From NCBI GenBank assembly GCA_004802725.1, contig SGPM01000254.1:1-25451 (forward strand): 25,451 nucleotides of DNA, given 5' to 3'. Origin of the DNA: Antrodiella citrinella (taxonomy: Eukaryota > Basidiomycota > Agaricomycetes > Polyporales > Steccherinaceae). A model generated the notes under the pieces. It saw only the letters and a list, made by a program, of their open reading frames with translations, was not told the origin of the DNA and did no database searches. The position numbers were made by a program, and so were the translations under genes. Positions 1 through 9,695 of the stretch are shown here, piece after piece; positions within the stretch are counted from its first letter, which is position 1; every line of letters begins with the position of its first letter.

Positions 1-1147
1 CTCATATCGGGGGTGCTGACCTAATTTGAATGGGTCGAGAGGCGGGCTCCTCCCTGAATGTGTCTCGGTGTTGAGCTAAAGTTGAACACAGGATCATCTC
101 GTGTCTATTTTCGGCGCGCGGTTGCGAGATGGACTCGAGACTCACGACAGCATCAAAGATACGGAAGTAGCCAAGATACGCCAGAAGCTCTAGTGGGTAC
201 TATTCTTTCGTATCCCTTCTAGCGCGCTTCATATGAGAATAGCACCGAAGAGAGGACAGGGCCTTCTTTCGACGTGCCCTACCTTCCTTCCGCTTCAAGA
301 CATCACCAAAGAGGATCGGACCATCCTGAATAGGCTACTGTTCGTGAGATGAAACTCGAAGATCCAAATCTAGCGGCCCAAAAGACGTTCAAGCTTCAAC
401 AGGAATGGATAAAAGACGAGCGTATATCATGGGTAGAGTGAGTTACTCCTCAACTCCCAATATCTGTTTTCTGGCATTCAATGCGCAGCAGCATCAATTT
501 CTTTGATTGGTTCATACCAGCTCCTGGCGGCGCCACATTCGAACCTGGCAGATCATACCTGACGTTTCTCATCATGCTTTTCCATCCATTCAAATGAGGC
601 TCTGTACACATTCATATTGATTTCGAGTCCAACGATTTTTGCGCAAACCCGGTGATTGATTTGATTCATTTGAAAGCGTTGGAGGCTGAAGTCGACCTCT
701 CTATTTTTGTACAGACATACAAGTTCTCCAGGCAAATTTTGATTACAGGTTCTCTTGCAGCACTCATCAAAGAAGTCTGAGACCCCATGACGGCACTGAA
801 GACTGACGATGAAGTTGCCGCTTTCATTCGTCATTCGCTCGGGAGCAGTTTTCATCCTGTGGGCACTGTCAGCATGCTCCCGAAGGAGGACGGCGGATGT
901 GTGGATTATAGCCTCAAGGTATATGGTACAACAAATTTGCGTGTAGTGAGTAAAACTGTGTCTTGCCTTGGGACCGATGAAGCACAATACTTTTAGGTTG
1001 ATGCGTCTATCATCCCTCTCAATATTTTGGCATATCCTTAAGCTACCTTGTACGCTATCGCAGAGAAAGTTAGTGCTTTATATCTCAGTGAAATTGCAAG
1101 CAACTAATTACAGGATTTTGTTCTGGGCAGCTGATATCGTTACAGAG
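1..1147 (+). pseudogene. GMC oxidoreductase, decayed C-terminal half (5' end outside window)
   Basis: The sequence is a remnant of a flavin-dependent glucose-methanol-choline oxidoreductase (aryl-alcohol or choline oxidase-like). Pieces in family order are: an LISGV stretch at the left edge resembling the ELSGIG signature; QDHL near 90-105 (family NLQDH); DPNLAAQ near 360; then a substrate-domain stretch from about 510 (EPGRSYLTF, HPF, GSVHI). The best-kept block, from 787, is SSFHPVGTVSMLPKEDGG, with the catalytic His codon at 853-855, followed by KVYGTTNLRV, an intron at 946-996, then VDASIIPL and ATLYAIAEK. The reading frame is broken by TGA at 595-597, TGA at 778-780, TAA at 1039-1041, an earlier TAG near 210, and frame changes. 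The second catalytic His/Asn region reads AYP instead of the usual AHT. It is almost certainly non-functional. The exact member of the GMC family cannot be told. Confidence 0.85.
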
Positions 1148-1156
1148 TTGAGTGCA

Positions 1157-1188
1157 GTTTGACTCCCGAGGTACGAGGGAGTCCAAAC
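1157..1188. repeat. Imperfect inverted repeat
   Basis: GTTTGACTCCC at 1157-1167 pairs with GGGAGTCCAAAC at 1177-1188, with one bulged base and a 9-nt loop. It lies directly after the GMC remnant. It could be the edge of a small non-autonomous element, but no target duplication was identified. Confidence 0.55.
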
Positions 1189-1526
1189 TAATGCTTACTA
1201 AGCGATGTCCGAAAGCGGCAGAACGCGTCTTGGACGCGCTCTCTCGAGCTTCGTGTATCGTGTTCCCTCACTCTCCATCGTCCTCTCATTCGCTCAGATC
1301 TCTCTCGTCCCAGCCCACCATCCCAGCGTTTTAGTGGTGGTGAGTCGTGCTCGTTACGGCTTGCTTTCACTTCACGCTCAAGTCGGAATTTGGCCCAAAT
1401 TCGGCCTTTGGCCTTTCTCGTCTCAAGACCTCGGACTTCGCAGCTCGTTCCACAGCATTTAAGTGAACGAAAGCTTTCGTTCAAACTCTCCGCTGCGAAC
1501 ATCAGAGTCCCGAGTCTTCGTATTTC

Positions 1527-1547
1527 GCCTTCCGCGAAGCGGAAGGC
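1527..1547. repeat. Perfect 9-bp hairpin
   Basis: GCCTTCCGC at 1527-1535 and GCGGAAGGC at 1539-1547 are exact reverse complements around a GAA loop. No T-run follows that would make it a Pol III terminator. Confidence 0.7.
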
Positions 1548-1600
1548 CTGGCCAAATTTCCGTCTTCCCCCAACCCCGTTATCTCTGACTAAACATTTGC

Positions 1601-1619
1601 TATATATATATATATATAT
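1601..1619. repeat. (TA)n microsatellite
   Basis: An uninterrupted run of about nine TA dinucleotides in otherwise mixed-composition intergenic DNA. Confidence 0.95.
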
Positions 1620-2354
1620 TTACATGTTCGTTAGCTAGGACATCGTACTTTAGGAAGCATCACTTGAAGCTGTAGTGGATCTAGACTTGAGTATGCTTGA
1701 CCTTGTATATAGCGCCACATCGCCTCGATGGTGCGACAGATCTCAGTCTGATTACACATCTCTGCTCATTCAACAAGGTCACAATACGTAGGTGAAAGAA
1801 ATACACAACGAGATCCCGAGGTTCAGGCCAAAACCAGGCTACTACTGGCACTGCATTAATCATTGTCGTGTCGTGTGCATACAAAGTCCGGCCCGGGGGT
1901 GGACCGGGACGTCGCCGCAGCAACGACCAACAAACTTTTACAAGTTGTCTTCAACGTTTCAATTTCTACCACCATTACCGAGTCCAGTATCCGGTGAACG
2001 GCCATGGCCACTATTCTCAAAACCCGGCGTACACCGCCGTGTGTACTTAATATCCTTTACCTACAGCACACTGACAATGACGCTGTGCAGGACCCAGGTA
2101 TTTGTACAGACGTGCTGTTCCACTCGGACGTGGACCTTGCCTGAACGAGAATCATAATACATTATAACTTGGTACGCAAGAGTATTGAATTATGCCGTCG
2201 AAACTTGGTCGCAAGCAAGGCCCTCCGATATCGATCCCTTTTACCACGTGTCTCGGCCTGTCAACGACACCGTTTGAATTTGGACGGCGCCGCCACTCCG
2301 AACGACGCAGGCGGTGAGCGGCTGGCACCGGGATGACCAGGCCGAGGGGGGGAG

Positions 2355-2360
2355 TATAAA
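2355..2360 (+). promoter_or_regulatory. TATA box of the secreted repeat protein gene
   Basis: TATAAA lies about 200 bp before the chosen start codon. It is followed by a strongly pyrimidine-rich stretch (about 2390-2470), typical of leaders and start sites of well-expressed basidiomycete genes. Confidence 0.55.
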
Positions 2361-2561
2361 GAGGACGGTCGTGGTTGGAATTTCAACCACCCTCCCTTCA
2401 CACCGTACTCCCATCCCTCAGACCCAGGCGGTCTTTCTTTTGTCCTCTTTGCTATCTTTGCTTTCGTGTTTTCGTATTTCATCGCGACCGGCTCGCCTAC
2501 ATTCAACATCTCTCAGCTGCACCAGAACTTGACGTTCCGACTAAATTTCAACCAGTTCAAA

Positions 2562-5421
2562 ATGGTCGTACTCGCAACTCGTTTTGCCCTGTTGGCCGCT
2601 CTCACTTCCGTTGCAACATTTTCGAGCTTGTCGGAGGTTGAGGGTGCCGTTATCCAAGGTCGTCAGCCTCAGATGGACGGATACAATTCTTACAGGCGCT
2701 TCGGTCACTCGAGGAGATTCAGCCACCCGAGTACGAGGACCGTTCACCGCCGTTCCAAACCTACCAGTACTCCCCCTACGCTCCCGTTGCCAACCAATGC
2801 CGAGTCAAAGTTCAAGACTGAAGGTGCGGGTGGTATGAAGCCTGGTGGTACCGTCCAGTGGAAGGACGAGGTATGTCCTTCGGCCTCTACCGCAACATAT
2901 CTTTGAAATAATGACATCGTTTGCAATAGCGACGATGGAACCCTATGGATCCGCTTCTCCAGTTTGGCAACATTTTGATTGGTAGTAATCCCCCTCCGAA
3001 ACGTGACGAGTCGGCAAGCGTCATCGCAGATAATCTTCGCAAGCGATACAGCCCCAAGGTCGAGCAGTCGCTGGAGGATGACCATCACAAGCGATATAGC
3101 CCTGAGGTTGCGGACGCTTTGCATCAAGTTCACCATAAGCGATACAGTCCCGAGGTCGCAGACGCTATAGACCGCGATCAGAACAAGGCAGCAGACCGCG
3201 CCCAACAGAGACAGGGCGGAGCTGGATCAGGTGGAGGCGGGTCCATTTCAAGTGTTGAAGGGGTTTTGTCGCAGCCGAACAGCGCGGTCAACGGGGTGCC
3301 GGTCAGTGTTGCGAACGCTGTGGAAGGTCGTGTGAAGAGAGAGGGTATGATATATGCGAAGAGAGCTCAACCTGACGGCGTGGCTGGACACATCGATATC
3401 ACAGTACGTAAACGGATTACCTTCATGATAGGCATCTGCTTACTGTTGACACGCAGAGCCCTATGTCGGGCTCGACGGCCCCTGTGAAGATTGCGACCAT
3501 GTTCCTCGAGCCGAATGGCGGAAACGGCACATATGCAGACGGCGCTCCTTTCATCTTGAATGCTTCTTCGACCAACTCGACACAGATCTTCATGGTGCCT
3601 CTTTCAGCTACAGAGCCTGATGCATCCGGGGCAGCTCCTGGCGACTCGACGACATCTTTCGACTCTTCTTCCACGACGAATAACTCCACCGCTGTTCCGG
3701 TTACGTTGCAAGTCCGTATGTTCAACAGTACAAGTGCTTCGATGGACTCCTGGTGCATGACTTACGATTCTGAGCCAACTGAGCCTGCTCCTCTGACTGC
3801 CGAGCACTGCATGGACTCACCGGATGCGATTGCACATAAGAGTCAAACCTTTGCCTATGATCCCTCCAATGGATCCATTCGTCCCATGTGGTCCACTAAT
3901 GCGCAAAACGGAACAGAAACTCAGGCTGTTCAAGATGCCAGCGACGAAGGGGATACGGACATTGACGACTCTGAAGGCAGCTCCACTTCTTCAGGACTAC
4001 AGGATCCGACCACGCCGGACAGTAGCAAGATGGCTAGTGTGACTAGTATGTCCAATGCCAGGATGGACGCCGAGTCTGGTGACGCAACGAGACCTCCTAC
4101 GTTGGTACATTTGTTTGCTGCAGAGACCAACACCTCCTCTCCCTCCGCCAACTCTACGACTCTGCCAGCCAACTCAAAAAACGTTACGATGGTATTCGTT
4201 CCGGATGCTCCTGAAGCTGCGACCGCCTCTGTCAGCGCGACATCCCCGTATGCTTCCGGAACACCATCGGCCACAGCAGCTGCCTACGACTTCTCTTCGT
4301 CCGACTATTCGTCTTATGCTGCATCTGCGACTGGCACTGCGACTATACTTCCGTATCCTTCTGCGTCTGCGACCGCCACGCCCATTTCCGCTGCCGACTA
4401 CGAGAGCGCAAGTGACTACTACTCGTCAACGTACTCTTACTCTTCGTCGTCAGCATCAGTCACACTCTCTGCTGCGGACGCCGACTTTGATAACTCGTCT
4501 ACGTCCTATACGTATCCTACTGTCGCACCTACCTTGTCGTCGGACTATCCCTCTGCTACCAGCTCTGCCTCGAGCGTCTCCGCAGCTGGCTTTGGATTCG
4601 CAGAGTCTACCTCGACTCCCAGTGATTCTGCGACGGTGACTTTGCCTACTGAGTCTACCTCGACTTCCGATTCAGGGACGGCGACTTTGCCTTATACCAC
4701 CGAGAGCGCAACACCGACGGCTTCTGCAGCCGGAGCATACGACTACACGTCCGCTGCATCCTCGACTGCCACTGTATCTTCTGCGTCGGTTTCCGCTTCC
4801 ACGCAGACTGATGTCGTGGGTGCCTCCGTGGCAGCGCTCGACGCTACCATCCTTCCTATCCCTACATCTTCCGAGACGGTCACCGGCTCAGCCACTACTT
4901 TCGTCGCTTCATCGACTGTTACCGGTTCAGCTACTACCTTCGCCGCTTCGTCGACGGTCACCAGTTCAGCCACCACATTCGTTGCTGCAACCGGTTCAGC
5001 TGATCCGACATCTGCCGTGCCTACTGGCAGTGCGACTACACTTTCGGCAGCAGCCTTTGACGTGACTTCCACTCCTGATCCTACCTGGTCCTCTGCAGCG
5101 AGCAGTTCCGCATCCGCGACCGGACTCTCTGCAGAGGCCGTCCCTACCGGCACCTCGAGCAGTGCGAGCGGTGATCCTACCCCGCTTTTGGGTGTCGAGG
5201 TGTATGATATGAACGCACCCGCTGATGCTGATGCTGCCGCTGTGGCTGCGTCTACTACGCCGTCCCCTTCTGCGGTGGGCGCGCAGGCGGTCGATCCAAC
5301 ACTGGTAGATCCTTCAGCGTCGACGACTGCGACTGCGACTTCTTCTGCCACGCCGACGATGACGCCTGTCAGTACTGAGCCGTACGAGTGGATGTTCAAG
5401 GAGGGAACGTTGAGGGGCTGA
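2562..5421 (+). CDS. Secreted Ser/Thr/Ala-rich protein with Lys-Arg-bounded 16-residue repeats (putative Kex2-processed precursor)
   Basis: The model has three exons: 2562-2870, 2930-3403 and 3457-5421. Both introns are phase 0, and the product is about 915 residues. The start was chosen because it opens a typical signal peptide (basic start, hydrophobic LLAALTSVATF, exit near residue 30), and A is at -3. Residues 141-188 are three 16-residue units, each opening KRYSP followed by K or E and then V. Other dibasic sites are RR near 45, 51 and 63, and KR at 127, 239 and 247; the last two bracket the hexapeptide EGMIYA. A Gly-rich linker lies near 198-208. Residues 262 onward are N-glycosylation-rich, with two cysteines near SWCMTYD and EHCMD, then a mucin-like Ser/Thr/Ala tail with three 13-residue repeats and no hydrophobic GPI tail. 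Export and Kex2 cleavage are inferred. I do not recognise the family. Confidence 0.75.
3041..3184 (+). repeat. Three 48-bp coding repeats (KRYSP units)
   Basis: The units are 3041-3088, 3089-3136 and 3137-3184, with an exact 48-nt period. Each starts AAGCGATA(C/T)AG and encodes KRYSP. Units 2 and 3 are closest (both KRYSPEVADA); unit 1 has diverged after KRYSPKV. Units 1 and 2 end in His-His just before the next Lys-Arg. Confidence 0.9.
4876..4992 (+). repeat. Three 39-bp coding repeats in the mucin-like domain
   Basis: The units at 4876-4914, 4915-4953 and 4954-4992 encode TVTGSATTFVASS or close variants. They lie in the Ser/Thr-rich tail of the secreted protein and probably arose by slippage. 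Confidence 0.85.
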
Positions 5422-5762
5422 GAGGTTGAGAGGACGGGTTGGCTGATGTCACGGGCTTCTAAGCTTGTTGAATGTAGTTTTTTTTTCGCTTTCGTACTTA
5501 TTTAATGCCACTGGTTGGGCACATTACTACTTCATCCAATCGTTCATGAGCCATTTTACATCATCATTCGTTACAAGAGAGACATGGCGAAGGCTAGACT
5601 GTGTCCGAATTGCCTCTGAAGGGTGATGCTTCGTGCAATATGGAAAGCACCGCGAATGTATGGATGAGCGTAAACATCCAGTAAAAAGTGCTACCAAGTT
5701 CTCGACTACTACCACCGACCTGCGCAGCAAAAGAAAAGAATACAATTACGAGGAGCATAAAT
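5422..5762. other. Intergenic, 3' flanks of the secreted protein gene and U6
   Basis: There is no gene here. It contains a T8 run near 5478 after the secreted-protein stop. On the minus strand it has the only nearby T-rich stretch downstream of U6 (plus-strand A-rich run at 5729-5740) and a later T5 near 5682-5686. Confidence 0.6.
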
Positions 5763-5818
5763 ATTGAGACCCGTAGGTCTACCACTCCGGGAAAGCGTGT
5801 CATCCTTGTGCAGGGGCC

Positions 5819-5849
<31 letters not shown>

Positions 5850-5873
5850 TTCGTATGTCACCCCGAAGGGGAC
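5763..5873 (-). ncRNA. U6: U6 spliceosomal snRNA
   Basis: U6 is the catalytic RNA of the spliceosome and is transcribed by RNA polymerase III. On the minus strand the 5' end forms the expected hairpin (GTCCCC TTC GGGG). It is followed by AAAATTGGAACGATACAGAG, which includes the ACAGAG box, then AGATTAGCATGGCCCCTG with the AGC triad, and CACAAGGATGACACG. These blocks are essentially invariant in eukaryotes, so identity is certain. The 3' part contains a GACC-TACG-GGTC hairpin, and I placed the end shortly after it. The 3' end is uncertain because no run of four or more T follows directly; the first is about 25 nt further on. No intron splits the conserved core. Confidence 0.95.
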
Positions 5874-7291
5874 AGTTTACTGCGCCATTTGCGGTGTCCC
5901 GCCAGCGCGCTTTTGTATTTTGTTCAAGTCGCGGGTCAGGGCGCTTGTATCTCATGTGCTGGCTAAGGCAGCGTTACGTAACTGCTGCTCCGTCAGGGAC
6001 GAGGGTGTATGTACCTCTTTCTTGACTTCAACTGACAGCAAGCTGTGCATTTCAGGCAACATGTAGCCTATGAAATGAAAGAAACTGAAATACATGTGCG
6101 TCGTCGTTTGTCTGGTTTTCTATTCCATCGTTCTGTTCTGATTTCTCGTAGATTCGATACCAGGATTCCAGGGAAGATACATGTCCATTCTGAACTCACT
6201 GGGCTTCGAGAGAAGATCAAAGTTGTCCGTGATACCTACGCTTCCGTAAGAGAGTGTATATGTCTTGTAGATACTCACAGACTATGAAAATGGCAGGAGC
6301 CCGTGTCGCAGAGCCGTATGTGAGATGTATTATCCAAGACTTCACCCGTCCTAATCTGTTCCAAGTTCGCCGTCTGTCATGCCCGTCAACATTAGAGACG
6401 ATGACGTGGAAAGTGTAAACATACGTCTGTGGTTGCCCGCTGGGATAGGTCCGCATTGTCGTTCTTCGCCCCGTATCTGGAGCTGGCGCCAGCAAAACAT
6501 GGACATCACCGCGAAATGCTTCGAACCACCACGGAACCTGTTACTTAGTGAAGCTTCCGTATAAGTGTGCTTCGGACGTGTGTCTCTTTGGCTCCAGTTT
6601 AGGTTGGCGGGATGCTCACGGTCTGAAGTTGACAGTTGTCTCCACGGTTGTTCTGTACTGTACCACGTCTCGCACGACGGGGCTGGATCTGACCCTGCAG
6701 ATGGTGATTGAGGAACTCATCCGCTCAACCATCCTGGGACCCTCAAGCGATCAAATTCATTTCCACTTTGCTCGACATAACAGGGTCCAATGTGGCGGAC
6801 AGTATCCATTGTCTGGAACAGAAATGGAATGGATGCGGCTCTAGTTTTCCCACCTGAACCCGATTGCATGTCGGAGAGGTCCATATTCTGCGTTGGAGGA
6901 GAGCGCGTACACACACAAATCGACGCCGTGCAAGTGTGCGATGATGGATGGTGTGGTTTCTCACTGGATAAACACACCGAAGTGCTTTTCTGATTTTCCG
7001 TGGCTCATCCTGTCTCACCAGCTGGAGTTGTGACGGCGTTTGGTATATTCGTTACGGGCTTCTCCATGTCGCTGCCAATCCGTGCTTGATCACCTGTCTC
7101 CATCTTTCTCAGCGATCTCAATACACTTCCACTCTTCCTCGGGTTTTTTCAACTCCGCATTTTTGTATCTCAGAAACACCCGTCCACACGCTTCCGCTTC
7201 TCTTTTCCAATCTAGCCGCAACGTTCACTTTTCTATAAAGCTGTCAGTCAGTTCTGGTGTTCACATTGCTCATACCGGTGCTCACTTTCAA
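5874..7291. other. Intergenic region between U6 and the P450
   Basis: The region should contain the upstream promoter of U6 (from 5874 rightward on the minus strand) and the P450 promoter at its right end. No open frame in it carries recognisable motifs. No tRNA with a convincing A box, B box and cloverleaf was found. Confidence 0.55.
7234..7239 (+). promoter_or_regulatory. Candidate TATA box of the P450 gene
   Basis: TATAAA stands 53 bp before the start codon and would give a leader of about 25 nt. The position is plausible but unproven. Confidence 0.35.
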
Positions 7292-9429
7292 ATGTCTCTG
7301 CTGTCTCCTAGCTCCCTCGTGCTCCTGTCCATTGTTGCCTTCATTGTATGGCGTCGATGGAAGGCAAACGCGACCAAGCCGGGTCGTCTACCCCTGCCTC
7401 CAGGTCCCAAACCACTCCCTCTTGTTGGAAACATTCGTGACATCCCCCTTGGTGTCCCTCAGTGGGAGCTGTTCGAATCAATGGCTCAAAAGTACGGTAC
7501 GTGCCTTCGATCTCCGAACTGTGACAAAGTGCGCTCATTGACCCTGTGACGCGTGCATAGGCGATATCATACATCTAAACGTGCTTGGGCAAAACATTAT
7601 CGTGCTGTCTTCCCTCGAAGCTATCAATGATCTTCTCGAGAAGCGGTCGGCCATCTACTCCAGCAGACCAAGGTCCACGATGATGCACGAACTGTGGGTA
7701 AACTTCTGTCAAACATCCTTGTGACAACCTTTCCAGCCCCTGACCAGGCGCGCGTAGAATGGACATGGGCTGGTCTCTCGCTATCATAGAATACGGCGAG
7801 CAATGGCGCCGTATCCGCAAGGCATTCCACCGGCACTTCAATGCCAATGAAACTCACAGGTATTACGACACGCAGAATGAATGTACTCAGTCTTTCTTGA
7901 GGCGCGTCCTGCGCTCGCCAGACAAGTTGTTCACCCATACCAGACAGTGAGGATCTCCGGGCCGTCAATGCATACTCTTCCCTACTGACACGTGATTTCA
8001 TAGCTTGTTTGCTAAAAGCATCATGAAAGTCACGTACGGCATCGATGTCTCGGAGAGTGAGAATGATCCGTTCATTTACCACGCTGAGCAGACCATCGCT
8101 GCGTTCAACGCTGCCGCACGGCCAGGCAGGTACCTGGTCGATCTGTTGCCTATACGTACGCGCCGTTTTCTATTATCGTCTAACATGACGCACTAACATT
8201 ATATACAACAACTCAGTAAAATATGTGCCCGCTTGGTTCCCTGGTGCCCAGTTCCAAAAAGACGCACAATACGCGAAGGCCATGTCGAATAGGATGGTCA
8301 ATGATCCCTTCCAGCTCATTAAGGAACGTGAAGTCAGTGCATCTCGATACAAATTGTCGGAGTAGGGTAAAACCTGACTTGCTTGACAGAGGACTGGAAA
8401 GACTGTTCCGTGCGTAGTTTCAGCGTTGCTTGACGAGGCTCCTCCTGCTGGGCCACAAAGGGCTGAGGAAGAAGACATTATTCGTAAAGCCGCCGGGATT
8501 GCATACGCAGGTGGCTCCGATACGGTGAAGCTCTTCATCCACATACCACCGACCAGGCGCTTACGTCTCATTCTCTCCTCAGACTGTCTCGGCCCTGCAA
8601 TCCTTCTTCATGGCCATGATCCTCTACCCCTCTGTGCAGAAAAGAGCCCAAGCCGAGCTTGACGCCGTCGTGGGCCCTCATCGTCTCCCGGACTTCGCAG
8701 ATCAGAAATACCTGCCTTACATTGTCGCCGTCACGAAGGAACTTCTCCGATGGAAGATGGTCACGCCCTTGGCGGTGCCGCACCTCACGACAGAAGACGA
8801 CGAGTATCGAGGGTACTTCATCCCGAAGGGATCTATCGTCTTGGGGGTACGTAGAATTTCAACTCCCTGTCGGTGGTTTTTGTGTTTCGTGAGCCTGAGC
8901 TTGGATATGGATCCCTTGATCAACAGAATTCGTACATGATCCTTCATGATCCTGTGGTATACCCTGAACCGCACGAGTTTAGACCCGAAAGGTTCTTGAC
9001 GGACGATGGTCAATTGAACCCTGACGTATTAGACCCTACGATTGCCTGTTTTGGCTTTGGTCGAAGGTCAGTGGACGCTTCGACGTTTAAATTTCAAACC
9101 TGCTGACATGCTCACCCTTGGGTGCATCATCATGCAGGATATGTCCTGGCCGTGCGTTTGCGCAAGATTCCTTTTTCAGCGTTGTCTCCAACGTCCTGCA
9201 TACATTCAATATCTCTCATGCGCTCAATGAGGACGGAGAGACGATCCCTGTGCTTCCGGAAGTATCAGACGGTCTCATCTCGTGAGTTCCTTCCTCCTTT
9301 GCTCGTTGTCTGTGCTTTGAGAGACTGACATGTGGCTTGGCTGATAGGTACCCCAAACCCTTCTCCTGCTTGATCAAGCCAAGATCCACCTCTGCGGAAG
9401 CACTCATCCGGAATACAGAAGATCCATAG
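7292..9429 (+). CDS. Cytochrome P450 monooxygenase, intact, 519 residues
   Basis: This is a membrane-bound (ER) heme monooxygenase. Ten exons join in phase: 7292-7496, 7561-7693, 7758-7946, 8004-8155, 8217-8332, 8390-8524, 8583-8846, 8927-9066, 9138-9281 and 9348-9429. The N-terminus has a hydrophobic anchor (LVLLSIVAFIVW) and the proline hinge LPLPPGPKPLPLVGN. Further on are RPRSTM, WSLAIIEYGEQWRRIRK (C helix), the I-helix oxygen-binding AGGSDTT at 305-311, K-helix ELLR at 363-366, RPERF, and the heme loop FGFGRRICPGR with ligand Cys447. Length and all signatures are normal. Its style matches basidiomycete P450s annotated as sterigmatocystin-oxidoreductase-like, but the substrate cannot be read from sequence. 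It lies tail to tail with the MFS exporter, 266 bp apart. Confidence 0.95.
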
Positions 9430-9695
9430 ACTCGTCCATGCTCGAGACCAGACGGACTGTTGAAATAGCTCGTCTTTGTTGTATACCCGTTCGCATCTTA
9501 TATGTGACTACCTGTAATCGGTAGTATCTTTCATGCTGTACTTAGATAGATTGGTAGTCTTTCGCCTCAAGAATTCAGTGAGCAAATAATATCCAATGGA
9601 AAGTACCACTACGTGGTATCTAGGCGTAGACATAGCTGTCATAAATCAAGTCTTGTGTTCCTTATTTTCAAAGTCATACAGAGCGCAGCTCATGT

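Larger units (their letters stand above)
1148..2561. other. Intergenic region without a recognisable gene
   Basis: No reading frame here shows recognisable protein motifs, and the small open frames look random. The region holds two short hairpins (near 1157-1188 and 1527-1547), a TA microsatellite at 1601-1619, and from about 2300 the promoter and pyrimidine-rich leader of the next gene. Confidence 0.6.

Noticed and set aside
553..987. 144-residue minus-strand open frame
   Set aside because: It is antisense to the GMC remnant, whose plus-strand frame carries clear family motifs.
1188..1502. 104-residue Arg-rich minus-strand frame
   Set aside because: It has no recognisable motif or splice context and lies in hairpin-containing intergenic DNA.
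3041..3184. CRISPR-like direct repeats
   Set aside because: The 48-bp repeats are coding, contiguous without spacers, and in a eukaryotic gene.
4055..5399. Long open frames on both strands inside the mucin-like exon (194 and 218 residues)
   Set aside because: They are shadows of Ser/Thr/Ala codon bias; the frame that joins the signal peptide through two good introns is the real one.
5890..5945. tRNA-like B box (GTTCAAGTC) near 5924
   Set aside because: No matching A box, acceptor stem or anticodon arm could be formed around it.
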